Notes under the pieces: model-generated
What the model saw: the letters and a program-made list of their open reading frames with translations, nothing else
Told to the model about the DNA's origin: nothing
The model's database searches: none
Shown: positions 34,624 to 46,244 of the stretch, one piece after another
How the letters are laid out: each line of letters starts with the position of its first letter
Position numbering within the stretch: position 1 is the stretch's first letter
NCBI GenBank assembly: GCA_028641055.1
Contig: CM054063.1
Coordinates: forward strand, 177,512,756 to 177,576,755
DNA from: Alopecurus myosuroides
Taxonomy: Eukaryota; Streptophyta; Magnoliopsida; Poales; Poaceae
DNA: 64,000 bases
Direction: 5' to 3'
Translations under genes and position numbers: made by a program

Positions 34624-36005
34624 TGATGACCCACAAGTATAGGGGATCGCAACAGTCTTCGAGGGAAGTAAAACCCAAATTTATTGATTTGACACAAGGG
34701 GAGCCAAAGAATATTTGTGAGCCTTAACAAGTGAGTTTTCAATTCACCTGCACCTGAAAGTGGACTTACTCGCAGTGGTTTATCAGTAGTAACAGTTCTA
34801 TAGTAGCAGCAGTAGTGAAATAATAGCAGCAGCGAAATGAAAACAACAACAGTAGTGTTTGAAGTAAACATCGGGATTAAATACTGTAGGCATAGGGATA
34901 GATGAACGGGCGTTGCATGGATAAGATAGTTCATATAATAATCAAGACATGGGCATTGCAGATAAATAAGATAAAGCATCCAAGCACTAAGTAACCATAG
35001 GCACATGTTCCGTAAATAGTCATACGTGCTTGCAATGAGAACTTGCACAACATATTTTGTCCTACCAGCCCGTTTTCAGCGGGGCCTCAAGGGAACTACT
35101 GGTAATTAAGGAGCTCCTTTTAATAGAACACCGAAGCAAAGCATTAACACTCTGTGAACACATGTGATCCTCACATCACAGCCATCCCCTCCGGTTGTCC
35201 CAATTTCTGTCACTTCGGGGCCTCGGGTTCTAGACAACGATATGTGTAAACAACTTGCAGGTATGATCAAGAAACAATAATTATCATCGTGATTCAATAA
35301 CATGTTTAGATCTGAGATCATGGCACTCGGGCCCAAAGTGACAAGCATTAAGCATAACAAGTTGCAACAATGTCAATAGCACTAATACAGGATACTAGGC
35401 ACTATGCCCTAACAATCATGACATTATTACATGAACAATCTCATCCAATCCCTACCATCCCCTTCAGCCTACATCCGGGGAATTACTCACACATGGATGG
35501 GGGAAACATGGATGGTCGATGGAGAGGCGTTGGTGATGACGATGGCGATGATCTCCTCCAATTCCCTGTCCCGGCAGGGTGCCAGAACGGAGTTTTTGAA
35601 CCCCGAAAAATGATTCGCGATGGCGGCGGAGCTACGGACTTCTTTCTGGAAAACGATCGAACCCCCTCAGGTTTTTAGGTTTCGGGGCATATGTAGTCGA
35701 AAGGGGAGTCCGAGGGGGTGCCCAAGGTTGGCTCACCATGCCCAGGCGCGGGCCCACCTTGGCCGCGCCTGGGTGTGGTGAGGGCACCCCCTTGTCCCTC
35801 TCCGACTCATCTTCTGCCTCCGGGAGTCTTTGGGTAAAATATGGACTTTCTTTCCTTTCCGGGTATTTTCCTAAAATTTGATTTTCTGCGCAAAAACGAG
35901 ACACCAAAGTAATTGTGCTTAAAATAGCGTTAGTCCGTGTTAGTTGCATTCAAAACCCACAAGTTAGCAAAGTGTTCGGAAAAGTAGATATGTTTTGACG
36001 TATCA
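34624..36005 (-). repeat. 5' LTR of element A
   Basis: 1382 bp; plus strand TGATGACCCACAAG to GTTTTGACGTATCA. It keeps about 36 bp (about 35618-35654) missing from the 3' LTR and lacks a short segment near 35966 that the 3' LTR has. Confidence 0.92.
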
Positions 36006-36165
36006 GCGCCCTGCCAACATCAGCTTTCAAAAACCTTCAGAAGTGATTTCTTTCTCCTACTGGTTCTACTAAACCTTGGTTTCTTTCTGAGGGAAAATCT
36101 TGCTGCTGTACTCTTCATACCTTCCTCTTGGGTTCTCCCAACAAACGTGTGTTCACATGCCATCA

Positions 36166-36439
36166 AGCTCTTTTGTGGCGCCGTTGCCGGCGAGGAAGAG
36201 GATTTCTGCAAGGGGAGTCTCTCACCTCCAATCTTTTTTACTTTGTTATTGGTTTTCTTAGTTTATTTTCTTTTGTCTTCTTTGCTCCTTTATATCAAAA
36301 ACACACAAAAAAATTAGTTCCTATTATATTTGTTATTTTTGTTATCCTGTTTTAATATTGGTAAAATGAGTAACCCGGAGAACACTAAGTTGTGTGACTT
36401 TACTAGCACAAACAACAATTATTTTATTTGTACACCTTA
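36166..36439 (+). mobile_element. Leader and start of gag of element E, truncated
   Basis: Directly after LTR E, TGGCGCCGTTGCCGG (36176-36190) marks the primer-binding/leader region usual for this LTR type. An ATG at 36366 opens a frame of 24 codons beginning MSNPENTKLCDFTSTNN. It is cut at 36438-36440 by the end of LTR fragment G. The rest of element E is not seen in the window. Confidence 0.7.
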
Positions 36440-37251
36440 TGACCCACAAGTATAGAGGGTGTATCGTAGTACTTTTGATAAATAAGAGTGTCGAACCCAA
36501 CGAGGAGCAGAAGGTGTTGATAAGCAGGTTGGATAGAGGATTCACTGTAACACTAGCAAATGGGTTTTTGGTGGTTTTTGATATAGAAGATAAGTAAAGT
36601 GCGAGTAAATAAAAGACAATAATAATAATTGCAGCGAGTGACCCAATCCTTTTGAGAGTTACCAAACGCTCTCGAGGACACATGGTGATTTCGTCAAGCG
36701 CTTTCGTTTCATACGGTTGATTAATTTTTATTATTTTGATAAGTGTTGTGTGGGTGAACCTATGCTAATGCACCACCCAACTAAGACTAATATATACTTG
36801 TGATTAAACCCCTTGCAAGCATCCACAAATACAAGAAAATAATTAAGATAAATCTAACCACAGCTTTAAACTCTGGGATCCTACACTCCCACGTGCATCG
36901 GTTTCCTAACAGGGGTTTAGTTTTCTGTCACTCCGGCAACCCCATAATTAGTAGTCAAATACACAATGCATCCTCCTACTCCCATAAAGTTGAAGTATCA
37001 TGTAGTCGATGTTCACATGACACCACTAGAAGAATAACACCACAACTTAAATATCAAACCACTAGATATTACTTCAACATAATTCCACTACTAACATCTT
37101 GACTTCTCCCATGTCCTCAACAACTAAACGAACTACTCACAAGATATCATATGGATCATGATCAGAGGTGATATAATGATGAATAACAATCTGATCATAA
37201 AGTGTAAACACCGATAAATCTCACAAGCATCAAACTAACAAGTAATCGACA
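36440..37251 (-). mobile_element. LTR fragment G, minus orientation
   Basis: Begins TGACCCACAAGTATAGAGGG at 36440, the same end motif (sense CTATACTTGTGGGTCA) as LTRs A and B, but the remaining 800 bp differ from them. It is therefore another LTR family sharing the terminal motif. It is interrupted at 37252 by the CACTA terminus; no continuation of the LTR was found beyond the CACTA element. Confidence 0.65.
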
Positions 37252-37610
37252 CACTACTAGCGAAAAGGCTATGCGTGGCGCACCAAAATGGCGCCTATTA
37301 GAATAGCCGTGTGGTGCGCCATGCCTACCAATAGCCGTGGCGCATGTCCATGGGTGCACGACGCCTATATTTCCCTCCACGGCTATTTTTCCCGGTGCGC
37401 CGCGCCTATGGTTGTAGGTGCGCCACAGCTATATTTTCCTGATTTTTTATATATACACAGTATCGTATTTATACATGTATATACAGTTCAAATACAGATA
37501 TATACAGCTCAAATACAGAAGAGTATACGTAGACAAAGTTGATTAAAACAGTGATGCGACAAACAAATAATATATCATAGTCGATCATATTACTTAGAAT
37601 GCCGAATAGC

Positions 37611-37638
37611 ACTTGTTCTTCTTCTTCTTCTTCTTCTG
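37611..37638. repeat. (CTT)n microsatellite
   Basis: A run of about seven CTT units. On the minus strand it lies in the last exon of the CACTA gene and encodes a poly-Lys stretch just before the terminal stop at 37594. Confidence 0.8.
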
Positions 37639-37948
37639 TTCCTCGAGATAGATGAACCACCTAGCTTCCGCCGCCACTCTAGTGTTCTAAGTTTTGTAGG
37701 CATTGCCCCTGAACCTGTTCACTTGCTCCAAGAAATCTTCCCAATGGTCGTAGATTCCTGGAACCCTGCCTCTAAACACCAGGTAGCACCTCGACATCTG
37801 TAATGACAAGAAATAAAACCACAAACAATAGTTTTAAACATGTCTGCAATAATCAGTAAATAAAGAAATATGACAGAAATAAGAGGAAAGTTAAACACAA
37901 AGGAACACATTACTTTTGGCATTCTCCGAAAACAAGTTGGCCCATTTC

Positions 37949-38024
37949 GTGCACATACATAATGGTGATATTCTTCATAACCCCGGACAGGGCTATGAAA
38001 AATATCACCATTACGAATATGCAC
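37949..38024. repeat. Hairpin-forming inverted repeat, copy 1
   Basis: GTGCACATACATAATGGTGATATTCTTCATA is followed, after a loop of about 14 bases (ACCCCGGACAGGGC), by an imperfect reverse complement ending ATATGCAC. It lies in the 3' part of the CACTA gene, in presumed intron. A near-copy lies 404 bp further right. Confidence 0.75.
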
Positions 38025-38352
38025 CAAACGGTGCAACTCAGTTCTAATCTCACTAACTATAATATTACATATGTGATGTTCCTTAGTTCCAACCGAAACC
38101 CTCGTCCGCATTCCTTTCTCCGGATCACCATCACCTGTAGTACCTCTTAAACGGCACAAGATGGTCATACGTCCCGTGCCTCATATTTTGGCCTTGATGT
38201 GAACTTGGACCTTCACATTTTGTGCTTGTTACGAGGTAGTACACGTGATGGCGATGCGGGGGAAGGAAGGGTTTCTGGAAATATTTGAAACTAAATAAAA
38301 CCATATATGTAATATTATGGTTAGTGAGATCCGAACAAAATTGGACCCTTTT

Positions 38353-38429
38353 GTGCACATACATAACGGCGACATTCTTCATAACCCCGGACGGGATTTA
38401 TGAAGAATGTCACCATTAAGGATGTGCAC
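38353..38429. repeat. Hairpin-forming inverted repeat, copy 2
   Basis: Same structure as the first hairpin (arms GTGCACATACATAACGGYG.., loop CCCCGGACGGG). The following ~150 bp also match those after copy 1 (ATATTACATATGTGA, CCTGTAGTACCTCTTAA). A segment of about 240 bp with the hairpin was therefore duplicated in direct orientation. Confidence 0.75.
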
Positions 38430-41400
38430 CAAAGGTCCAACTTCATTCTGATCTCACTTACCACATATAATATTACATATGTGACGTTATTTAGTTCCAA
38501 AGAAGTCTAGAAACCCTCGCCTTTATTCGTTTCCTAGGATCACCACTGCCTGTAGTACCTCTTAACAAGCACAAGATGGTCATTGGTCTGTGTGCCTCAT
38601 ATGTAGGGTGGACACATACAAGCAGTCTTGGTGGACCTGGAGCGCCAAGTGGGATGCACAAGATCATAATCTTGTGAATATCACAAGACGCACCAGACCA
38701 CCAAGGCCAACTTAGTGTGAACTAACTCTTTTAATCATTTATACAAAAGATCGAACGAACATCACAAGTAGGGCCGCAACAATTAAGCATCGGTTATACG
38801 ATGGACGATTCATAACCCTAACGTTTGAGTTGAATTAATTTCTAAAAATGTAGCAAACCTTACAATAGTTCTCACTCCTTCTGACTCAGCTGCCCAGGGA
38901 TTACCACTGGACAGCCCTTCGGAGTGATGAAGGGCCTGTCGTCACATGCAGTTGCTAGGATGGTATCTATGTCGCGGTTCGGCATAGGGAACCGGCAGTG
39001 AAAGGTCCCACTCTTGTTCACCACTCCATGAACCATTTTCGTGGCAAACCACTTCTGGATATCATATATCTCTTCTCTAACCTTGTCATCGCCGACCATC
39101 GACAAGCGGGAGGTCCAGTCTTTGATTTGACTAGGTAGGGTAATGTACTGCTGATCTCGTACGTACGCCCGCATGTGATGGATGACATAGTAGGTGTCTC
39201 TATTACTGCCTAACGGCTGCTTGACGCATGCGAAATCCGTCGTATGGGTGAACACCCAAGCGCCCTGAACGACCTTCTCCCTATTGACTCTGCCCCCCTT
39301 TGTGTGGTAGCCGGTGATAGCATTATTTAGAAATTTCTTCATGGTGGAGTACTCTTTTTCACCGCACTCCCTGAGTCAAGATACGTGGCATGCGCATGAC
39401 TCATACAAATGTAGATGAGTGTGCATTGTGTATATCTGCGCGGAACAATCCAAACAAAATGTTGGAAAGGAGCGATGAAAACCTAAAGAAAGCATTGTCG
39501 ATTCAGCGAAGAATATTGACTTACTCGGCAAAATAAGGTACGAGGATGTAATCCTTGGTCTGGTTCGCCAGCATGAAGTTCTGGAGATATGTCGACGCGA
39601 CTACCTGGTTCCCAACGGAGCACAACACGTCATGGCGCATGTAGTAGGGGTCCACTATAGCGACGCCTGGTGTATTATCTCTGATGATCTGTACCACCAG
39701 ACTGAGCGAGTATAGGCGGACCATGGAGTAGTGCAGCGGATTAGTATGGAACATATCGAAGATGTCCGAAAACCGCGGGACTATCCTATACGCGCCGGTT
39801 GTATCGACGAAGCCCAAATCCTTCGGCACCGTGGCAATGAAAACCGGGTATGATGGATCCTTGGATTCAATAAGGCGCTCTTCCAGATACAGTACGGTGT
39901 CATGCAAACTCCACATATCCCCATTTGCGGCCTTGAGCAGGTTTTTGCTAAGCATCGACTGACCCATCACATGCACCTTCGGCTTATCCTTGGATTTAGG
40001 AGGACCGTCCTGAACACGGAGCGGCATCTTAGCCGGCTGGCTCTCGTACTTTGCTGCCTTGGATCTAGGTCCTCTTTTCCGCGACTATGGCGCCTTCAGC
40101 GAACATTCCTTCTCAATCTACTCATTGGCCGCTACGGCGGGCGGAGTCAGCATCTGCGCCGTGTTGTAGGCGGGCGGAGTCACTAGTGGGTCCGCCACCG
40201 TGGCGTGGGCCGGCGAGACTCTGGACGTGTCTCTCGAGTTGCTGCCCTGCATGCTAGGCACCGGGCACGACCCCTGTCGACCTTCCTGATCCCATTGAGT
40301 AACCGCCGAGAATAGGGCAGGCAAAACGTTGCCCATGTGTTCTGCCAAAGCTTTATTGACAATATTCGGAATATCGTCAACTTTGGACTTGAGATCCGCA
40401 ATCTCGCGATCACGGGCTTCGTCGCGTTGGACATCTTCGATAGCCTTCTTTCTATCCTTTTTCTCCTCCTTCGGATCCTTGTAGTACTCTCCGAGCTTCT
40501 TAGTCTTGCCCAAGCCGCTAGCTCGGCCACCTGACGGTCTTTTGTGCTTATCCTTCCCCTTCGTGACGTTCACCGTCCTGTTAAAATTGTTGTCCCATGG
40601 ACCGTGCAGCGACGGCATGGATGTCGAGCTTCCACCACTATCGATATCTATGTTCTGCACAATTAGCGTGAACCGTTTAGAATTCCCCCAGTACACTATA
40701 ATGCAATCGACTTGATCGTCGGGAGCAAACTAATTAGGGTGGTGTGTTTACTTACCAAGTTACGATACAACTCCTTCACCTTCTCATCATCGGTAGTATA
40801 CTCATTAGATACCAGGTCATATGTAAACCGATCCTTGATGAAGTTTCTTGTCCGCGGTGAGTACTTTGCGAGGGGGTCAGGGATGCCCCGTGATGCACGT
40901 TCGGCTTCCTCCTTCTCCCAATTGGGAATGGCTGCTCTATAACCGCCGCATCCCAGTTTGTGGGAACCTATGTTCAACTCCCGCGGCTTCTTCCCCGATT
41001 CACTATGAGCCTTGGCGGCTTCGCTCTCGCAAATTAGCTTGAAGTCATAGAGTCCAGCCTCGGTGATGTTCGGCTCACTCGCTAAAACGTCCTCAAAGAT
41101 TTTTTTGCGGTTGAAGAGCGCAACCTTCACCCGGTGTTTCCACTTGGACAAGGCGTTGTTCATCTTAACGATGGCAGCATTGTTGACTGATTCTCCTCCA
41201 GATTGTCGTTATTATACTTAAGTGGCTCATCTGGCAAATGCGGGTACTTGTATCATTCGTGCAGCTTTCTGAAGAGAACGACCCTATAATGGGCATTCTT
41301 TGTTTTCCTTAGAGCATCGATGGTGATCTTCACAGTCTCCCGGACCATGCACCAAATTTGGTTTCCGAATCCTTTGACCACTAAATCGGTCGCGAGAGGT

Positions 41401-41700
41401 TTCACGGTAGGCGCGGAGAGTGTTCCTTTGCCGTTTTCTCGTTGCCATTTTCTTCTTGGGTTGGCTACCACCCTCTGTCTGACCGCCGGGATCAGTGGTT
41501 TCATCCTCGCCGGCAGCGCCACTAGTGGTATCCCGGTGCCACTAGCGGTGGCGTCATCCTCGTCGCCACTAGTGGTGACGTCATCCCCGGCATCCACCGT
41601 CGGATCGTATTCCTCCTCTTCTTCCTGGGAGATTTGCCAGAACGGCTTAGAACCGCCGGCCTCGTCGTTGTTTGCCATGTTCTGAACGGGAATTTTTTTT

Positions 41701-42327
41701 GGTTATTCTAAAGGCAAAAAAAATCGACATACTACTCGATCACGGGAAAATGGCTAAGTCCTTAATTCACTCGAAAATCCGGCATGACCTTTACTAATTT
41801 TCTAACACTAGAGTGCCCGATTTTCACCAAAACAAAAATTAATCAACATTTTGGAAAAAATGGGAAACTCATTTAAAATTCCCTGCAAAAAATTTCACGG
41901 CTCGATGGCCATACATAGTTCCATATTTGTTCAGGTACCAAACTGCAACACCAAAAAAAATTCCCGGCAAATTTTTACAGGTCCAACACCAAAATCTTGC
42001 CATTTCATACATTTCAGAATCATAACCAATAATACCAGAACTATTTTACAATCTTGCTATTTCATTTCACAATACTTTCCATTTCATATACAACACAGTT
42101 TTAAATAGGCTAGCAGCAGCCATCCTAGCAAGAACATCAGCCTAGCAGTAGCAGCAACAACCATCCTAGTAAAAGCATGCACATCAAACAGCAGCAACAG
42201 ATATTTCATCCTAGCAGCAGCATCATCCTAGCAACATACAAGTACCATCCACAACATCAAATAGCAGCAGCAATTTTATCCTAGCAGCAACAGTTGTCCT
42301 AATAGAAACAGCTATCCTAGCAGCAGC
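41701..42327. other. Region upstream of CACTA gene with AGC-rich degenerate repeats
   Basis: No gene found at 41700-42100. From about 42108 the motif ATCCTAGCAGCAGCA recurs in altered form about ten times, giving an imperfect short tandem repeat. The right terminus of element H might lie here but no inverted terminal repeat is recognisable. Confidence 0.5.
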
Positions 42328-42564
42328 ATGAACAACTATCCTAGCAACAGCAAGTTTCTCTATGAACTTAGTTATTATCATTTGGGAGAGAATTCTGAAG
42401 AAAAGGATGCCAAGGAGATTATTGACATGGATAGAAAAACATATGTTACTGAGCAACAGAAACAAGTGCAGGAAAATGTTAATTATCAACTTAAGCGTAT
42501 CTGCCAAACTATGGATAGCATTCTTCGTCCAGATACAAAAAAAGCCTCCTTCAGATGCTCGTAA
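42328..42564 (+). CDS. Small ORF of unknown origin, possible gene fragment
   Basis: 78-codon frame whose first ten codons come from the AGC-type repeat and whose remainder is of normal amino-acid composition (FLYELSYYHLGENSEEKD, then TEQQKQVQENVNYQLKRI), partly likely helical. It lies between the CACTA and element B remnants. I do not recognise it. It could be a captured exon fragment or a chance frame; no promoter, splice sites or homologue in this window support expression. Confidence 0.2.
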   Translation: MNNYPSNSKFLYELSYYHLGENSEEKDAKEIIDMDRKTYVTEQQKQVQENVNYQLKRICQTMDSILRPDTKKASFRCS

Positions 42565-42815
42565 TAGTCTTGGCACATTCATAGTTCTATACCTGTATCA
42601 TCCAATTAAGCTAGTAAAGCATGCATTAGCCTGTCTTGCTGCCTAACACATGCTAGCAAATGTTTTTTTTTAACTTCTATACTCCTTTTCCTGGGATATT
42701 TTCCAGAACAATCATAGTTCATTTACTAAAATAAAACGATATAAGCTTCAGAACTGTACTCCCTACATCAAAAAGTCAGTACTCCATTTCTACATGCATT
42801 CTACGACTTAGTCCC
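42565..42815. other. Unassigned spacer
   Basis: 251 bp between the small ORF and LTR B. It contains a T-run (about 42662-42672) and nothing I can assign. Confidence 0.4.
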
Positions 42816-44213
42816 TGATGACCCACAAGTATAGGGGATCGCAATAGTCTTCGAGGGAACTAAAACCCAAATTTATTGATTCGACACAAGGGGAGCCAAA
42901 GAATATTTGTGAGCCTTAACAAGTGAGTTGTCAATTCACCTGCACCTTAAAGTACTTTTGTTTGTAGTGATTTATCAGTAGTAACAGTTTTATAGTGGCA
43001 ACAGTAGTGAAATAATAGCAGTAGTGGAATGAAAACAGCAGCAGCGGTAGTGTCTGAAGTAAACATCGGATTAAATACTGTAGGCATAGGGATAGATGAA
43101 CGGGCGTTGCATGGATAAGAAAGTTATAATAATGATCATGTCAGGGGCATTGCAGATAAATAAGATAAATCATCCAAGCACTAAGTAACCATAGGCATGT
43201 GTTCCGTAAATAGTCGTACGTGCTCGCAATGAGAACTTGCACAACATCTTTTGTCCTACCAGCCCATTTTCAGCGGGGCCTCAAGGGAACTACTGGTAAT
43301 TAAGGTGTTCCTTTTAATAGAACACAGGAGCAAAGAATTAACACTCCGTGAACACATGTGATCCTCACATCGCAGCCATCCCCTCCGGTTGTCCCAATTT
43401 CTGTCACTTCAGGGCCTCGGGTTCCGGACAGCAATATGTGTAAACAACTTGCAGGTATGATCAAGAAACAATTATTATCATTGTGATTCAATAACATGTT
43501 CAAATCTGATATCATGGCACTCGGGCCCAAAATGGCAAGCATTAAGCATAACAAGTTACAAAAATGTCAATAGCACTAATAGAGGACACTAGGCACTATG
43601 CCCTAACAATCACGACATTATTACATGAACGATCTCATCCAATCCCTACCACCCCCTTCAGGCTACAGCGGGGAATTACTCACACATGGATGAGGGAAAC
43701 ATGGATGGTCGATGGAGAGGCGTTGGTGATGACGATGGCGATGATCTCCTCCACTTCCCCGTCCCGGCAGGGTGCCAGAACAGGAACTTCTGATCCCCGA
43801 ATCGAGGTTCAGGATGATGGTGGCGGTCTGTTGTGTTTCTGTGGAATATGACGAACCCCCTCGGGTTTTAGGGTTGGAGGCTACTTGTAGTCGAAAGGGG
43901 AGTCCGAGGGGGGTCCTGGGGGGCCCACACCCTATGCTGGCGCGGCCAGGAGGACCCACGCCAGGGGGTGTGGCTACTCTGTGGCCCCTCTCCTGGCTCC
44001 CTTCTAGCTTCCGGGGTCTTCCGGGGTGAAAACATCAATGTGCTCTTTTCTGGGCATTTTCCCGAAAGTTGATTTTTCTGCACAAAAACAAGACACCAAG
44101 GTAATTCTGCTGCAAACAGCGTTAGTCCGTGTTAGTTGTATTCAAAACACACAAGTTTAGAGGAAAACAATAAGAAAAGTGTTCGGAAAAGGAGATACAT
44201 TTTCGACGTATCA
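42816..44213 (-). repeat. 3' LTR of element B
   Basis: 1398 bp from TGATGACCCACAAG to TTTCGACGTATCA, the same family as the LTRs of element A but clearly diverged, most strongly around 43795-43990. The adjacent CTCCCCCAAGCTT (44215-44227) is the polypurine tract on the minus strand. Confidence 0.88.
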
Positions 44214-46244
44214 TCTCCCCCAAGCTTAGCTTATTTCTTGTCCTCAAGCAATTCAGTGACAACTGAGTGCGATAAAAGACTTTTACGAACACATTTGTTT
44301 CATATGATGTAAATATACTCACTATGTGATCAAATACTTAATTATTCTCATGGTAAGATACATGCAAGATACTGACACTTAATAGCTATGCAAACCATGA
44401 AGAGATAACAACATCTTAATAATAAACAACATGAAGCATAACTATTTGCAAGATTGAAATATTCATAGGATCTGACAAAGTGGTATCTCGCTTGCCCTTA
44501 AATGTGGGATAAAACATAAATGCCAGGGCACCTCTGAAGTTTAAGGGAAGACTAGAAGTAAAGATATCAAAGATACAAGCATCAAAATTATACCGCAATC
44601 AACCGTGCTTTGGGACAAACACATTACACTAAGAATGATAATTATGCTCTCAAGAAAGTGCTCAAAGAATATGGCGGTGACTCAACATAAAAGTAAAAGA
44701 AAGGCCCTTCTTAGAGGGAAGCATGGATCTCTCATGTGCTAGTGCTTTTTATTTTATTAAACAGAGGTATTAACAACATTTTGAGAGAGGTGTATGCTTA
44801 TATCAACGAATGGTAAACAGACAATATAGTACGTCACAAGTCAACTGGATTCACAAGAGCGGCTCCCATGTGAAGGACGCATCTGGGTAGAAGGTCATCC
44901 CTCTTTCTCTTTTGTTTACACAATTATGCTTTGACTGATAAATCAGGGGCATAAAGAGTTAAGAGATTTTGTGTATATTAATTTGGGGCTGGGCACCCCG
45001 CTGCCAGATCTTCTATCATTTGGATAAGAGGATGAAGTCACTAGTCCAGGGTGTGAAATCGAATCAACAAGTGGGATAAAGATTCTCTATTTACGTCCTC
45101 ATGAGCTAAAACAGGGGCACGAAACAGGAATAATTTTTAGCAGGTTTTAAAGGTAGCACATGAGCAATTTACTTGGAGTGGCGTTTAAATACCACATATA
45201 GGTAGGTATGGTGGACATATTTGGAAAACTTTGGTTTTCAGGGATTTGGATGCACGAGTAGAGCTCATACTCAGTACGGGTGAAGGCTAGCAAATAGAAA
45301 GGGAGCGACAATCAAGAGAGAAACAACTATCATAATCATGTTTGCGACAAAGTAAAATTAACTGAGTCGTAAAATTGATACTAGAACTCTGAGGCAAAAT
45401 AAATCATCGAGGCTTATTGACCTTTTGTTTTCAGTCTTAGCATGCGCAAGTATGTGCCAAGTCGATTCAAATGAAACAGTCAGAGGAGGCTATCACAATA
45501 TCATACCTTCTATGAATAGAACAATGCAAACAGATATTTATATGACAAGTCATTTACTATTAATACATTGGAACAAAACATGAGAGAGCACGAACTACTA
45601 AGAAGCCATTAAGTCACATATATCTTATACGAACAAATTAAGCATGTTCACATAGATGGATATATGTACAAAAATGAAAGCAAATAGAGTTCATACCAGC
45701 CTCTCACCACAACTTGAATTGTCGTATATCGTCATTATTGCTCTTCACTTGCGGCTCGAATAATATATAATGAAAACTAAGCTCCAATGGAATCACAGAC
45801 GAAAGTTGAACTCTGCAACAAACTTTACAAAACCAAAGAAGAAAACAAATATTTTTGGGTTTTTCAATTAAAGCATGAACAAAAAGAGAGCAAGCAAACA
45901 AAGCAAAAATCTTTTTGCGTTTTCAAAATGAAACAAGAACAAAAGAAAGCAAACAAACAAAATATTTTTGGGTTTTTGAATATTAAACTGGAACTAAAAG
46001 ATAAAACAAACCAACTAAAGAAACACATACAGAGAAACAACAGAAATATTTTTGGTCTTTTTATGTTTCGGAAAGCGAAACACAAAACAATAAAAACAAA
46101 AGAAGCAAAAGAAACAAAGAGAAACGAAAACAAACGAAAGAAATGATAAACATGGATATACAAAGAACCAACTGAACATGATATATAAATGAGTGTGATG
46201 TCGGTATACCTCCCCCAAGCTTAGGCTTTTGGCCTAAGTGGAGA

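Larger units (their letters stand above)
26651..36005 (-). mobile_element. Non-autonomous Gypsy LTR retrotransposon A
   Basis: 9355 bp with 5-bp duplication GCGCC. Sense is minus: the 5' LTR is 34624-36005 (1382 bp) and the 3' LTR is 26651-28008 (1358 bp), each starting TGATACGTC and ending in TACTTGTGGGT(C/T)ATCA. The interior, in sense order, holds a broken gag-protease gene (34535-31890), a nested hAT-like element (30772-31246), an accessory ORF remnant (about 30420-29977) and a non-coding 3' domain ending in a polypurine tract. No RT, RNase H or integrase is present, so mobilisation must have relied on another element. Confidence 0.93.
25315..36165 (+). mobile_element. LTR of element E, split by nested element A
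   Basis: Starts TGATATGTCTCCAACGTATC at 25315 and runs to 26650. It resumes after element A at 36011 and ends ...CATGCCATCA at 36165, giving about 1.49 kb of LTR without the insert. It is the same LTR type as F and C. A primer-binding-like site follows directly, so this is a 5' LTR in plus orientation. The element is cut 270 bp later by fragment G and its 3' LTR is not in the window. Confidence 0.88.
37594..41678 (-). pseudogene. CACTA ORF1 gene: Ulp1-like plus RNase H1-N/viroplasmin-like regions, broken
   Basis: Multi-exon transposon gene starting ATG 41678 (MANNDEAGG). Exon 1 (41678-40756) ends at donor GTAAG. Exon 2 (40654-39525) contains the LVPYFAE block, which in related elements lies just before the Ulp1/C48 protease His, and ends at GTAAGT. 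Exon 3 (39370-38876) carries YYVIHHMRAYV where such proteins usually have a Cys-Gly motif, so the catalytic Cys appears lost. The last exon (about 37797-37594) has CYLVFRGRVPGIYDHWEDF, matching the RNase H1 N-terminal/caulimovirus viroplasmin-type domain, and a Lys-rich tail. Breaks: TGA 41253-41255, a frameshift near 41195, TAG 40118-40120, TAG 40085-40087, TAG 37687-37689. The joint between exon 3 and the last exon is unresolved. Confidence 0.8.
37252..41700 (-). mobile_element. CACTA (En/Spm-type) element H, right end missing
   Basis: The left terminus is CACTACTAGCGAAAAGGC at 37252, followed by about 180 bp of subterminal repeats built from GTGGCGCACC, GGTGCGCCA and ATAGCCGTGG in both orientations, the hallmark of CACTA ends. 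The element's gene (37594-41678) is on the minus strand, so this is its 3' terminus. I found no inverted CACTAGTAG end to the right before element B at 42816. No TNP2-type transposase is present, so the element could not move by itself. Confidence 0.8.
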
